DNA from: Bacillus_I endophytica_A
GTDB taxonomy: Bacteria > Bacillota > Bacilli > Bacillales > Bacillaceae_H
Reading direction: 5' to 3'
Assembly (NCBI RefSeq): GCF_026790145.1
Contig: NZ_JALAMS010000045.1
Location: forward strand, 1 to 45,632
DNA: 45,632 nt
Part shown: positions 32,107 through 41,005 of the stretch, one piece after another
Layout of the letters: each line of letters begins with the position of its first letter
Numbering within the stretch: position 1 is the stretch's first letter
Notes under the pieces: generated by a model
What the model was told of the DNA's origin: nothing
The model's input: the letters and a program-made list of their open reading frames with translations, nothing else
Database searches by the model: none
Program-made: the position numbers and the translations under genes

Positions 32107-33118
32107 AATGAGGCTTTGGACCCATTGTTTCCCGGATGATTAGCGTGCATTGATACTCATTTTGTTCAATTGGTGTTGGCTCTTTTTGAATTTGACGAAT
32201 GAGTAAGCTTGCTGCTTTTTCTCCCATTTCAAAGGCTGGATGTGAAACAGTTGTAACAGAAGGTGTAGATACCTCTGCATGCGGAATATTATCATACACA
32301 ATTAATGATAAATCGTTTGGAATCGATAACTTCTTACGTTTAATATATTTTTGCACTTCAATAAAAACTAAGTCATTTCCAGCAAGCAAAGCTGTTGGAG
32401 GTTCAGAATAAGAAAAAAGCTCGTCTAACTTCTCTTGCATGAGCGTTTTTTCACAGTTAATAATAAATTTTTCATCTACAGCAACATCTCGTTCTCGTAA
32501 AGCTTGTTTATACCCTTCTACACGTTCGATACGCGGAGAAATTGTAAGAGGTTCTGTTATAATCGCTATTTTCTCATGACCAAGATCTAATAAATGAGAA
32601 ATAGCTTCGCAAGTTGCTTCACGGTTATTAACAAAAATAGATGGAACTTTCCCTGTGAGTTCCTCTACTTTTCGGTCTATCACAACAATGGGGTATTCTT
32701 CTCTTACCATTTGTTCATAGAGCTCGGTGTTTTCTCCTGTTGGAAATAAAACAAGTCCATCCACTTGTTTAGCTTTTAACATTTCAATATATTTCTTCTC
32801 TTTTTCCGGGTTATCATCTGCATTGCAAATGATGGCATGAATATCATACTTATGACAGTAGTCTTCAATCGCACGAATCACTTCAGTCGAAAGATGATGC
32901 ATAATATTTGCGATAATAATACCAATCATGGATGTACGTTTTTGCTTTAAACTTCGCGCTAAATAGTTTGGCTGATAACCTAATGTCTCAATTGCTTGTT
33001 GAATTCTTTTTTTCGTCTCTTCTCCCATATATTGATATCTTTTATTAATATATTGAGATACTGTACTCTTGGATACATTTGCTGCTTTTGCAACGTCAAG
33101 CATCGTTACTTTCTGCAT
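32105..33118 (-). CDS. LacI-family regulator, PtxS-like in context
   Basis: A 337-aa LacI/GalR repressor: helix-turn-helix TMLDVAKAANVSKSTVSQYI (5-24), hinge YLARSLKQKRTSMIGI, and a periplasmic-binding-protein-like effector domain. It lies between the kgu-like operon and hxlAB, both of which carry AAACCGGTTT operators, so it probably represses both until 2-ketogluconate or a derivative binds. PtxS plays this role in Pseudomonas. KdgR-like paralogues of Bacillus are the alternative. A dyad-rich stretch (33180-33235) lies upstream; the regulator's own promoter lacks the operator. Confidence 0.85.
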   Translation of the reverse strand: MQKVTMLDVAKAANVSKSTVSQYINKRYQYMGEETKKRIQQAIETLGYQPNYLARSLKQKRTSMIGIIIANIMHHLSTEVIRAIEDYCHKYDIHAIICNADDNPEKEKKYIEMLKAKQVDGLVLFPTGENTELYEQMVREEYPIVVIDRKVEELTGKVPSIFVNNREATCEAISHLLDLGHEKIAIITEPLTISPRIERVEGYKQALRERDVAVDEKFIINCEKTLMQEKLDELFSYSEPPTALLAGNDLVFIEVQKYIKRKKLSIPNDLSLIVYDNIPHAEVSTPSVTTVSHPAFEMGEKAASLLIRQIQKEPTPIEQNEYQCTLIIRETMGPKPH

Positions 33119-33255
33119 ATCATCCGTCCTTTTTCTATTTCTATACTATAGTTGGTGTTGTCTATTAATAGTTTAAACAAAACGAACAGAAAAAGAAAAG
33201 CTTTCAGCACCGGAAATTCACGAGGATTTCCAACTTTTCTTTCTCATTAAAAGAA

Positions 33256-33281
33256 CAATCAGAGGGATTCCCCTCTGATTG
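33256..33281 (-). terminator. Terminator of the kgu-like operon
   Basis: CAATCAGAGGG (33256-33266) pairs with CCCTCTGATTG (33271-33281) around a 4-base loop. A T-rich tail on the minus strand follows, just past the transporter stop at 33288. Confidence 0.82.
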
Positions 33282-33287
33282 AATGAT

Positions 33288-34568
33288 TTAAGCCATTTTT
33301 TCAACGTGTTTTACAGCTTCTTTCTTGCCTGACTTTTTTGTTGCAACAATCGTCAGGATGGCTGCAAGGAATAAAGAACCAGCCATAAATACATAAGAAG
33401 CACCGAATCCACCTGTTAATCCATTCAAATATCCAACAATGTAAGAGCCAAGAAAAGAACCGAGTGCTCCCATACTATTGATTAATGCCATTGCTCCTCC
33501 TGCTACATTTCGAGGTAGAATTTCAGGAATAATTGCAAAGAACGGCCCGTATGGTGCATACATTGTTCCCCCTGCAATAACTAGCAATGTAAATGAAAGC
33601 CAAAAGTTACTTGTCCCAATCAGGTATGATCCAGAAAAAGCAAGCGCTCCAACTAATAAGAATGGCCATACAAAAGCACTTCTGTTTAGAAACTTATCAG
33701 AAAGATATGAAACTGCTAACATTAATACAACAGCTAAAACGTATGGAATAGCAGAAAGCCAGCCTGTTTTCACTATGTCCATATTTGGTGCTGCTTTAAT
33801 AATAGACGGTAACCACATTACAAATCCGTATACTCCAATGCTCCATAGTGCATATTGAATACTTAATAAAATAACAGTTCGATTTTTAAAAGCTTCCTTA
33901 TAATCTTTAACAGGTTTGATTCCTCTTTGTTCTTTTTCTAACTCTTCTTCTAGATCCCTCTTTTCGTCAGATGATAACCATTTTGCATCTTTTGGTTCAT
34001 CATTTACTAGCTTCCACCATAGAAATGCCCAAATAACAGCAGGAAAGCCTTCTAAAATAAACATCCATCTCCAACCAAAGGATTCTAATAGATAACCAGA
34101 TACAATTGACATCCACAAAACAGTAGCAGGATTCCCTAAAATCAGAAACGTGTTTGCACGGGAACGTTCAGCTTTTGTAAACCAGTGGCTTAAGAAAACA
34201 AGCATCGCTGGCATAACAGCGCTTTCAACAACACCTAGTGCAAAACGAATTACAAATAAGAAGCCAATATGACTAACTAAACCTGTTGCAGTGGCAAGTC
34301 CTCCCCATAAAATAAGTGACCAGAAAATGAGTTTTTTTGCACTTTTCTTTTCAGCATAGTGTGCGCCAGGAATTTGGAAGAAGAAGTATCCTAGGAAAAA
34401 CAAGGAACCGAGCAAGGACGAAATCGCTGGTGTAATATGCAAATCTTCTGCTAATCCAGAAGCAGCTCCAAACCCATAATTCGCTCTATCTAAGTATGCT
34501 AAACTATACGTAATAAATACGACTGGAATTAATCGTAGCCATCTTTGTTTTGCAAGCTGTTTTTTCAT
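33288..34568 (-). CDS. kguT: MFS transporter, KguT-like 2-ketogluconate permease
   Basis: A 426-aa, 12-helix anion:cation symporter-family MFS protein. From memory it matches Pseudomonas KguT closely in several segments: VFITYSLAYLDRANYGF, SLFFLGYFFFQIPGAHYAE, SERSRANTFLILGNP-like, MYAPYGPFFAIIPEILPRNV and AMALINSMGALGSFLGSY. It starts two bases after the kinase stop, in the order epimerase-kinase-transporter of the Pseudomonas kgu operon. Uptake of 2-keto-D-gluconate is a well-supported inference; other sugar acids are possible. Confidence 0.82.
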   Translation of the reverse strand: MKKQLAKQRWLRLIPVVFITYSLAYLDRANYGFGAASGLAEDLHITPAISSLLGSLFFLGYFFFQIPGAHYAEKKSAKKLIFWSLILWGGLATATGLVSHIGFLFVIRFALGVVESAVMPAMLVFLSHWFTKAERSRANTFLILGNPATVLWMSIVSGYLLESFGWRWMFILEGFPAVIWAFLWWKLVNDEPKDAKWLSSDEKRDLEEELEKEQRGIKPVKDYKEAFKNRTVILLSIQYALWSIGVYGFVMWLPSIIKAAPNMDIVKTGWLSAIPYVLAVVLMLAVSYLSDKFLNRSAFVWPFLLVGALAFSGSYLIGTSNFWLSFTLLVIAGGTMYAPYGPFFAIIPEILPRNVAGGAMALINSMGALGSFLGSYIVGYLNGLTGGFGASYVFMAGSLFLAAILTIVATKKSGKKEAVKHVEKMA

Positions 34569-34570
34569 CT

Positions 34571-35530
34571 TTACTTCACTCCTTGTGCATGAGATTGTAA
34601 ATAAGATTGTAGCTCTTTCTCTGTTGGGTATCCATCGTTATCTCCTTTTGTACCAACAGCAAGTGCCCCAATTGCATTTCCTCTTCGGATGGAATCCGAA
34701 ATTGATTTTCCTTTTACTAACCCACTAAGCAAGCCGCATGCAAAGCCATCTCCTGCTCCAACCGTATCAACAACGTGTGGAACTTCAAACCCTGCAACAG
34801 TTCCTTCTTCGTAAGAAGTTTTAAAATATGCCCCTTGTTCACCTAGTTTAATTACAACTACTTCAACCCCGCTATCTAAATAATACGACGCAATGTCTTC
34901 GGGCTGTTTGTATCCTGTAAGCAGCTCTCCTTCATGAATACCAGGTAAAACGTAGTTTGCTTGTTTAGCTGTTTCATTTGTCACTTTAATCATTTCCTCC
35001 TGAGATGACCAAAGTGATGGGCGTAAGTTGGGATCAAAAGAAACCGTTTTTTGTGCTTTTTTCATAAAGGTTAAAGCATATTGAGCAAATTCATGCGTTT
35101 CTTGAGAAAGTGCAAGCGGAATTCCTGTCATATGCAAATGAGCTGCTGAGTTAAAATACGTGTGATGAAAATCGCCTATATTTAAATGGCTCGCAGCCGA
35201 GTTCTTTCGAAAATAAAAAACCTCTGGATCTCCTTCTGTTACTTTTGATTTCATTTGGAATCCTGTTGAATGATGTTCATCATACAATACTCCATCAATA
35301 TTAACATTCTCTTCTTGAAGTCTATTCATAATAAATGTTCCAAACGGATCACGTCCGACTTTGCTTACCCACGCTGACTGAACACCTAAGCGAGCTAACC
35401 CAATCGCAACATTTGTTTCTGCTCCTGCTAACTCTTTTGTAAATGCATTGATCTCATGTAATGGTCCTTGTTCATTTGCCATAAACATGGCCATTGCTTC
35501 TCCGAATGTAATCACATCTAACTTTTTCAT
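34571..35530 (-). CDS. kguK: PfkB-family sugar-acid kinase, KguK-like
   Basis: A 319-aa ribokinase-fold kinase. GEAMAMFMANEQGPL at the start and GAETNVAIGLARLG are typical of 2-keto-3-deoxygluconate and 2-ketogluconate kinases. The catalytic Asp261 lies in VGAGDGFACGLLSG. It overlaps the upstream epimerase gene by 4 bases. Gene order and the kguT-like neighbour favour 2-ketogluconate 6-kinase; KdgK activity is the main alternative, because the two cannot be separated by motif alone. Confidence 0.83.
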   Translation of the reverse strand: MKKLDVITFGEAMAMFMANEQGPLHEINAFTKELAGAETNVAIGLARLGVQSAWVSKVGRDPFGTFIMNRLQEENVNIDGVLYDEHHSTGFQMKSKVTEGDPEVFYFRKNSAASHLNIGDFHHTYFNSAAHLHMTGIPLALSQETHEFAQYALTFMKKAQKTVSFDPNLRPSLWSSQEEMIKVTNETAKQANYVLPGIHEGELLTGYKQPEDIASYYLDSGVEVVVIKLGEQGAYFKTSYEEGTVAGFEVPHVVDTVGAGDGFACGLLSGLVKGKSISDSIRRGNAIGALAVGTKGDNDGYPTEKELQSYLQSHAQGVK

Positions 35531-36294
35531 ACGAGTTCCTCACTTTCGGTTACTGAGTTAATATGCTTTGTTAGTGAATCAATATGGTGAATGGACTCAA
35601 TAGGAAATTCCAGAGCTTTTACTGTTGCTCGTGGAAACGCTAACAAAATATCTTTCCACTTTTCGTACAAATCATCTAAAATCGACACAGTGACTAACTT
35701 CCCGTTTAATGAGTACACGTGTTTTAAATGAATGTACTGAACGTAAGAGCCTAGTTTTCTAATAGCTTCTGAAAGAGATTGATCAGTATATAGCCAGTTC
35801 CCACTATCAAATGTCATAGCTACTTTCACACTAGATTTAGAAGCTTCTTCAAAGAATGTTTGTAACCGCTTAATATTGCCGCCATAAGAAGTTTGATCAT
35901 TTTCAACAAACAGTTGAAGAGACCGATAATCATTTAAAAAGTGCTGCAATTCCTCTAAGCTTGATTTCCCTTCTTGATAAAAACCTAGCGAAACTTTAAT
36001 CCACTGTGCGCGAAGCTCTTCTCCTTCTTCAAAAACCACTCTTAGTTCGTGTTGATTTAAAGAACCATCTTCTAACCATAATTGAATTGGTGCAGAGTAC
36101 ACAATAAATAAGGAAGTTTCTTCAAGCCTTTTTTTAGTCTGAATCCTATCATTCTCTTTGTCTCTAAATAATTCTCGTCTAATTTCAACCCCGTACATGC
36201 CCTTTTCGTGTAACGGTTTAATAAATGAATGTTGACCATTTTCTTCAAGCTCATTTTGTGGAAATACGTTTAAAGGAATAATTAATTTTTCCAT
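35527..36294 (-). CDS. kguE: TIM-barrel sugar-phosphate isomerase/epimerase, KguE-like
   Basis: A 255-aa AP-endonuclease-2-type TIM barrel. Likely metal ligands are Glu131 (FVENDQTSYGG), Asp163 (MTFDSGNW), His189 or His192 (YIHLKHV) and Glu229 (ALEFPIES). Length and position as first gene of the operon match Pseudomonas KguE, whose reaction has not been settled as far as I know. ATG 36294 is chosen: AAGGAG lies seven bases upstream, unlike the in-frame start at 36318. It may epimerise or isomerise the keto acid or its phosphate. Confidence 0.75.
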   Translation of the reverse strand: MEKLIIPLNVFPQNELEENGQHSFIKPLHEKGMYGVEIRRELFRDKENDRIQTKKRLEETSLFIVYSAPIQLWLEDGSLNQHELRVVFEEGEELRAQWIKVSLGFYQEGKSSLEELQHFLNDYRSLQLFVENDQTSYGGNIKRLQTFFEEASKSSVKVAMTFDSGNWLYTDQSLSEAIRKLGSYVQYIHLKHVYSLNGKLVTVSILDDLYEKWKDILLAFPRATVKALEFPIESIHHIDSLTKHINSVTESEELV

Positions 36295-36329
36295 AGATAT
36301 GCTCCTTACATTATACAATCCTCTTTAGA

Positions 36330-36387
36330 AAACCGGTTTAGTAAAACGGTTTAGTTAGATTATAAAACTTTTGTAAGCGCTTTTCAA
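36330..36387 (-). promoter_or_regulatory. kgu operon promoter with cre box and two LacI-type operators
   Basis: Minus strand: -35 TTGAAA (36387-36382), 17-bp spacer, -10 TATAAT (36364-36359). The cre box TGTAAGCGCTTTTCA is at 36372-36386. Two operators follow: AAACCGGTTT at 36330-36339, and TAAAACGGTTTA at 36342-36353 with one mismatch to the hxlA operator. The design is the same as that of the hxlA promoter. Confidence 0.88.
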
Positions 36388-36499
36388 TAGTTTTTTAAGA
36401 AAAGTCTGATATTGATGAGTTCTCCTATTTTCTATCCTCTTTTTTAAACTAACCGTACTCTCTTATTTCAAACAAGAGACTTATAAAATGATAGATACT

Positions 36500-36544
36500 A
36501 AAAAGAGCGCGAAGTCCTTCAAAAAAGGTTTTCGCGCTCTTTTT
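36500..36544 (-). terminator. Terminator of the citM-like gene
   Basis: AAAAAGAGCGCGAA (36500-36513) pairs perfectly with TTCGCGCTCTTTTT (36531-36544), 15 bp past the stop at 36559. Confidence 0.9.
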
Positions 36545-36558
36545 ATTTTAATGAACAC

Positions 36559-37857
36559 TTATAAAGAAATAGCACCTGTTATTAAAGCAACAATAATCAT
36601 AACTGTACACGTTCCTAAAGCCCACTTTATTATAAATTTTTGATGATCTCCAAAATCAACTTTTGCCATTCCGACTAGTAAATGAGTAGAGGCAATTAAA
36701 GGACTCATGGCGTGTATTGGTTGCCCGAGGATAGAAGCTCGTGCAATTTCAACTGAGTCTATCCCATAAGCTTCTGCGGTTTGCGCAATAATTGGGACTA
36801 CGCCAAAATAGTATGGATCATTTGCCATTACGTAAGTGAGCGGAAGACTCGTAATTGCTGTAATAAGAGCAAAATAGCTTCCTAACTCTTCTGGAATAAC
36901 GGCAATCAAACTGTTGGCCATCTCATCTACCATATGTGTTCCTGAAAGAATTCCAGTGAACACACCAGAAGCAAAGATTAAAGCAACAACGATTACAACG
37001 CTGTCTGCATGAGAACCGAGTACTTTCTTCTGAATATCTAGGTTAGGGTAATTTATTAATAAAGCTAAAGAAAAAGCGATGACAAACAACACTGGTAAAG
37101 GCAGTATCCCTAAAACTAATGCTACAATTAGCCCAATCGTTAATAGTGCATTAAACCATGTAAGATGAGGTCGTCTTAAGTTCGACTCTAGCGCTGCCGC
37201 TTGTTGATGCTGAGATAAGTCTCTAGATAAATCTATATTCATGACGCCTAGTCGTTTTCGTTCTTTTTTACCAAAAATATAGGCTGTGAATAATACCCAT
37301 ACAATACCTCCTAGCATAACCGGCACAAGAGGAAGAAACACGTCGTTTACATCAAGCTTTAATGCACTTGCAGCTCTAGCCGTTGGCCCTCCCCATGGAA
37401 GCATATTCATGACGCCAAACGACATCATGGATACACAGGTTAGAATAAGAGGGTTCATTCCTAAACGATGATATAGTGGTAACAATGCAGAAACTGTAAT
37501 GATGTAGGTTGTGGTTCCGTCACCGTCTAAGGCAACAAGACCTGCAAGAATCGCCGTTCCAAACACAACTTTTAAAGGATCTCCTTTCACAATAGATAAA
37601 ATCTTAGAAATGAGTGGATCAAACAAACCGGCTTCAATCATAATCGCAAAATACAGAACGGCAAACATTAGCATAATCCCTGTAGGGGCAACGCCGCTTA
37701 ACCCTTCTAATATCATTGGTCCTAAATCTTTGGCAAACCCTCCAATAAGCGCAAAAACTAATGGAACAACGATTAGTGCAAGTAAAGCTGACATTTTCCT
37801 TGTTACAATTAAAAAGATGAAGCAGGCCATCATTGTAAATCCCAATAAAGAAATCAT
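36559..37857 (-). CDS. citM: CitMHS-family citrate/metal-citrate transporter
   Basis: A 432-aa, roughly 12-helix secondary transporter of the CitMHS family (B. subtilis CitM/CitH). Family segments include LVALDGDGTTTYIITVSALL, MNMLPWGGPTARAASAL and VMANDPYYFGVVPI, and GQPIHAMSPLIASTHLLVG. CitM imports Mg-citrate and CitH Ca-citrate; the metal is not readable here. A perfect-consensus cre box lies just before the start, so glucose repression is expected. The neighbour is an aconitase, which suggests use of citrate or a related tricarboxylate. Confidence 0.85.
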   Translation of the reverse strand: MISLLGFTMMACFIFLIVTRKMSALLALIVVPLVFALIGGFAKDLGPMILEGLSGVAPTGIMLMFAVLYFAIMIEAGLFDPLISKILSIVKGDPLKVVFGTAILAGLVALDGDGTTTYIITVSALLPLYHRLGMNPLILTCVSMMSFGVMNMLPWGGPTARAASALKLDVNDVFLPLVPVMLGGIVWVLFTAYIFGKKERKRLGVMNIDLSRDLSQHQQAAALESNLRRPHLTWFNALLTIGLIVALVLGILPLPVLFVIAFSLALLINYPNLDIQKKVLGSHADSVVIVVALIFASGVFTGILSGTHMVDEMANSLIAVIPEELGSYFALITAITSLPLTYVMANDPYYFGVVPIIAQTAEAYGIDSVEIARASILGQPIHAMSPLIASTHLLVGMAKVDFGDHQKFIIKWALGTCTVMIIVALITGAISL

Positions 37858-37872
37858 CTTATCCCCCCTATT

Positions 37873-37887
37873 TGAATACGCTTACAA
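37873..37887 (-). promoter_or_regulatory. cre box upstream of the citM-like gene
   Basis: On the minus strand TTGTAAGCGTATTCA fits the CcpA consensus WTGNAANCGNWNNCA at every position. It lies between the likely promoter and the ribosome site, a roadblock position as in B. subtilis citM. Confidence 0.8.
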
Positions 37888-37938
37888 AATAAATCACTAT
37901 AAATCTCAAAAGTCTTTTTTATAACAATAGTGAGAATA

Positions 37939-37971
37939 AGAATTCAAGACGAATCTTTATTCTTGAATTCT
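37939..37971 (-). terminator. Possible weak terminator between acn and citM
   Basis: AGAATTCAAGA (37939-37949) pairs with TCTTGAATTCT (37961-37971), without a good T-run. It may attenuate rather than end the acn transcript. Confidence 0.4.
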
Positions 37972-38043
37972 CATTTCACTCTTCGTCCTTTTAACTAAGA
38001 TGCTACTCTAACATTATCTTTTAAACTATTATTGACTCATTTT

Positions 38044-40785
38044 TTAGTGAGATGTCTGCGCTGATTTCCCCTTTTGATTTATCATTTGACGTAAGACTGT
38101 TTGCATAATCCCACCGTTATGATAATAATCAATGTCTACCGCATTATCCAAACGTACGATCACATTAAATTCAAAAGAAGTATAATCTTGACGAATAGCT
38201 TTAACTTTTATTTTTTGCCTTGGTTGAATCTTGTTGCATAGCCCTATTGTTTCAAATGTCTCATCACCAACAATCCCAAGTGTTGACGCATCCTCTCCTT
38301 CTACAAACTGAAGAGGAAGCACTCCCATTCCAACTAAGTTGCTGCGATGAATTCTTTCAAAGCTTTGTGCTATTACAGCTTTTATCCCTAGTAGATACGT
38401 TCCTTTTGCTGCCCAGTCACGAGAGCTTCCTGTTCCGTATTCTTTACCAGCAATAACAACAAGAGGCGTTTTATCTTCTCTATATGTCATAGCTGCATCG
38501 TAAATAGACATAATCTCCCCTGTTGGTAAGTACTTAGTTATCCCTCCTTCATAACCTGGCACCATTTTATTGCGTATTCGAATGTTGGCCAAAGCACCTC
38601 GAATCATAACTTCATGATTTCCACGTCGCGAAGGATAAGAATTAAAATCTTTTGGACTGACGCCTTGCTGTTGGAGATACATTCCTGCTGGGCTATCAGT
38701 CTTTATGGCTCCTGATGGAGAAAGATGATCAGTTGTGACCGAATCACCAAGTAAAGCAAGAGAACGAGCTCCTTTGATATCTTCAATGTTTCTAAGTTTT
38801 TCAGGTACATCTTTTAAAAACGGCGGTTCTTGAATATAGGTAGAAGATGAATCCCATTCGTATAGATCTCCTTCTGGAATATGGATTGAATTCCAGCTTT
38901 CATTCGCTGTATATACATTTTGATAACGTTTACGAAAAAACTCTGGACGAACTGCATTTCCCATCCATTCTTGAATTTCTTTAGAAGATGGCCAAATATC
39001 TTTTAAGTAAACAGGCTCTTTGTTTTGATCATAGCCAATTGGATCACTAGTCATATTAATATCTACTGTCCCTGCTAGAGCATAAGCAACAACAAGCGGA
39101 GGAGACCCTAAGTAATTAGCCTGAATTTGAGGATGTACACGGCCTTCAAAATTTCGATTTCCTGATAAAACGCCTGCCACAGCCAAATTGTGATCACTAA
39201 TAGCCCTACTTACCTCATCAGAAAGCGGACCTGAGTTTCCGATACAGGTTGCACACCCGTATCCCGCAACATGAAAGGCTAGCTCCTCCAAATAGCTTAG
39301 CAATCCAGACTCTCTTAAATAATCTGTCACGACACGTGAACCAGGTGTTAATGTACTTTTTACATAAGGGGCTTTACGAAGACCTTTTTCAATTGCTTTT
39401 TTTGCGACTAATCCCGCTGTAATAAGAACGTTTGGATTTGATGTATTTGTACAACTTGTAATCGCCGCAAGAACGACAGAACCATTTTTAATAATGGACT
39501 CTTCTCCATTCTCATGCTTTATGACCACTTCTTTTGCTAAATCGCTCTTACTAAAACCATATCCTCCTTTTTCAACCTTTTCACACATTACATTACGGTA
39601 TTCTTTTTTCATCTGAGTTAATTCGACTCGATCTTGCGGACGTTTAGGACCAGCAAGACATGAAACAACAGTAGATAGATCAAGCTCAACGACATCTGAA
39701 TAAACAGCTTCAGGACTGTTTTCATCTAAAAACATCCCTTGAACTTTGTAATACGATTCCACAAGCTCTATTTGTTCCTCACTACGCCCAATGAGTTTTA
39801 AGTAGTTTAGTGTTTCTTGATCTACAGGAAAGAAACCCATTGTTGCCCCATATTCAGGTGCCATATTGGCTATTGTTGCTCGGTCTGCAGTGCTCATCTT
39901 CCCTACACCAGGACCGAAAAATTCAATAAACTTACCAACAACACCCTTTTTCCGCAACAGATTTGTTACTGTTAATGCTAGGTCTGTTGCTGTTGCTCCT
40001 TCAGGAAGAGACCCTGTTAGTTTAAACCCAACAACTTCAGGAATAACAAAATATAAAGGTTGCCCTAGCATTGCTGCTTCTGCTTCAATTCCCCCTACTC
40101 CCCAAGCTACTACTCCTAGTCCATTAATCATTGTTGTATGAGAATCTGTTCCAACAAGAGAATCAGGATAAATTTCAATATCACCGTCCCTTTCTTTTGT
40201 AACTGAAACTGATGATAAATATTCCATATTAATTTGATGCATAATACCTGTTGCGGGTGGAACGACTAGAAGGTTGTTAAAAGAGTTTTGAGCCCACTTG
40301 AAAAAGCGAAACCGCTCCTTGTTACGTTCAAAATTAATCTTTTCATTTAATTCCATTGCATCAGGTCTTCCGAAGTAGTCCACTGTTACGGAATGATCGA
40401 CTACAAGATCAACAGGAATTAATGGATTGACTTTTGAAACATCTTCCCCAATCCGTTTTACCGTCTCTCTCATTGCAGCTAAATCAACAATGGCAGGAAG
40501 ACCTGTTGTGTCATGCAGAAGAATACGTGAAGGTTTAAAAGGAACTTCTTGGTTGGAATCACGTTCAACAGCCCAATTGGCTAACCTTTCTACATGATCT
40601 TTCGTAATATTCATTCCGTCGTATTCCCTTAGGACAGATTCGAGCAGTACTTTTATTGAATAAGGCAACCGAGAGACGTTTCCTATCCCCTTTTCCTCTA
40701 ATGAATTTATTTTGTAATAGCTATAAACTTTTTCACCTACTTTAAGAGTGGAGTGTGTCTTAAAAACATCTCTTTTCTCATACAT
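38044..40785 (-). CDS. acnA: Aconitate hydratase, AcnA type
   Basis: A 913-aa monomeric aconitase. The [4Fe-4S] cysteines are in AITSCTNTSNPNVL and GYGCATCIGNSGP; substrate-binding segments include SLVGTDSHTTMINGLGVVAW, and the C-terminal swivel domain has EYGTGSSRDWAAKGTYLLG. I start at ATG 40785 (nine bases after AAGGGG) instead of the upstream ATG 40821. Linked to a CitMHS transporter and a divergent LysR gene, it is probably an accessory aconitase for tricarboxylate use and not the housekeeping CitB, which I infer from context only. A methylisocitrate-type dehydratase (AcnD) is less likely by length. Confidence 0.85.
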   Translation of the reverse strand: MYEKRDVFKTHSTLKVGEKVYSYYKINSLEEKGIGNVSRLPYSIKVLLESVLREYDGMNITKDHVERLANWAVERDSNQEVPFKPSRILLHDTTGLPAIVDLAAMRETVKRIGEDVSKVNPLIPVDLVVDHSVTVDYFGRPDAMELNEKINFERNKERFRFFKWAQNSFNNLLVVPPATGIMHQINMEYLSSVSVTKERDGDIEIYPDSLVGTDSHTTMINGLGVVAWGVGGIEAEAAMLGQPLYFVIPEVVGFKLTGSLPEGATATDLALTVTNLLRKKGVVGKFIEFFGPGVGKMSTADRATIANMAPEYGATMGFFPVDQETLNYLKLIGRSEEQIELVESYYKVQGMFLDENSPEAVYSDVVELDLSTVVSCLAGPKRPQDRVELTQMKKEYRNVMCEKVEKGGYGFSKSDLAKEVVIKHENGEESIIKNGSVVLAAITSCTNTSNPNVLITAGLVAKKAIEKGLRKAPYVKSTLTPGSRVVTDYLRESGLLSYLEELAFHVAGYGCATCIGNSGPLSDEVSRAISDHNLAVAGVLSGNRNFEGRVHPQIQANYLGSPPLVVAYALAGTVDINMTSDPIGYDQNKEPVYLKDIWPSSKEIQEWMGNAVRPEFFRKRYQNVYTANESWNSIHIPEGDLYEWDSSSTYIQEPPFLKDVPEKLRNIEDIKGARSLALLGDSVTTDHLSPSGAIKTDSPAGMYLQQQGVSPKDFNSYPSRRGNHEVMIRGALANIRIRNKMVPGYEGGITKYLPTGEIMSIYDAAMTYREDKTPLVVIAGKEYGTGSSRDWAAKGTYLLGIKAVIAQSFERIHRSNLVGMGVLPLQFVEGEDASTLGIVGDETFETIGLCNKIQPRQKIKVKAIRQDYTSFEFNVIVRLDNAVDIDYYHNGGIMQTVLRQMINQKGKSAQTSH

Positions 40786-40854
40786 ACTTTTCAACCCCTT
40801 AGGTCTTTCTCTATTTTCCATAGGTTTATTGTATTGTAAATAATGAAGTCATAA

Positions 40855-40868
40855 AAATATCAATATTT
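40855..40868. promoter_or_regulatory. Dyad in the acn/lysR intergenic region
   Basis: AAATAT-CA-ATATTT, a 6-2-6 palindrome, lies about 70 bp before the acn start and 140 bp before the divergent lysR start. It is a candidate LysR-type binding site. Confidence 0.45.
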
Positions 40869-41005
40869 CATAGTTATGTATGCAACTTTTTCATGACAAA
40901 GGTTTGGCCTTCTTCTTTTTTAACGGGGCTTTGTGTGCTATTGTTCTAGTAAGCTATCCATAAAATAGCTGCCATAAGGACCGTTAAGCAAAGGAGGGAC
41001 ATCGC

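Noticed and set aside
33478..33858. Open plus-strand frame opposite the kguT-like gene
   Set aside because: Antisense shadow of the transporter; composition follows from the membrane-protein codons.
39866..40141. Open plus-strand frame opposite the aconitase gene
   Set aside because: It is the antisense shadow of a highly conserved coding sequence and has no ribosome site or family resemblance.
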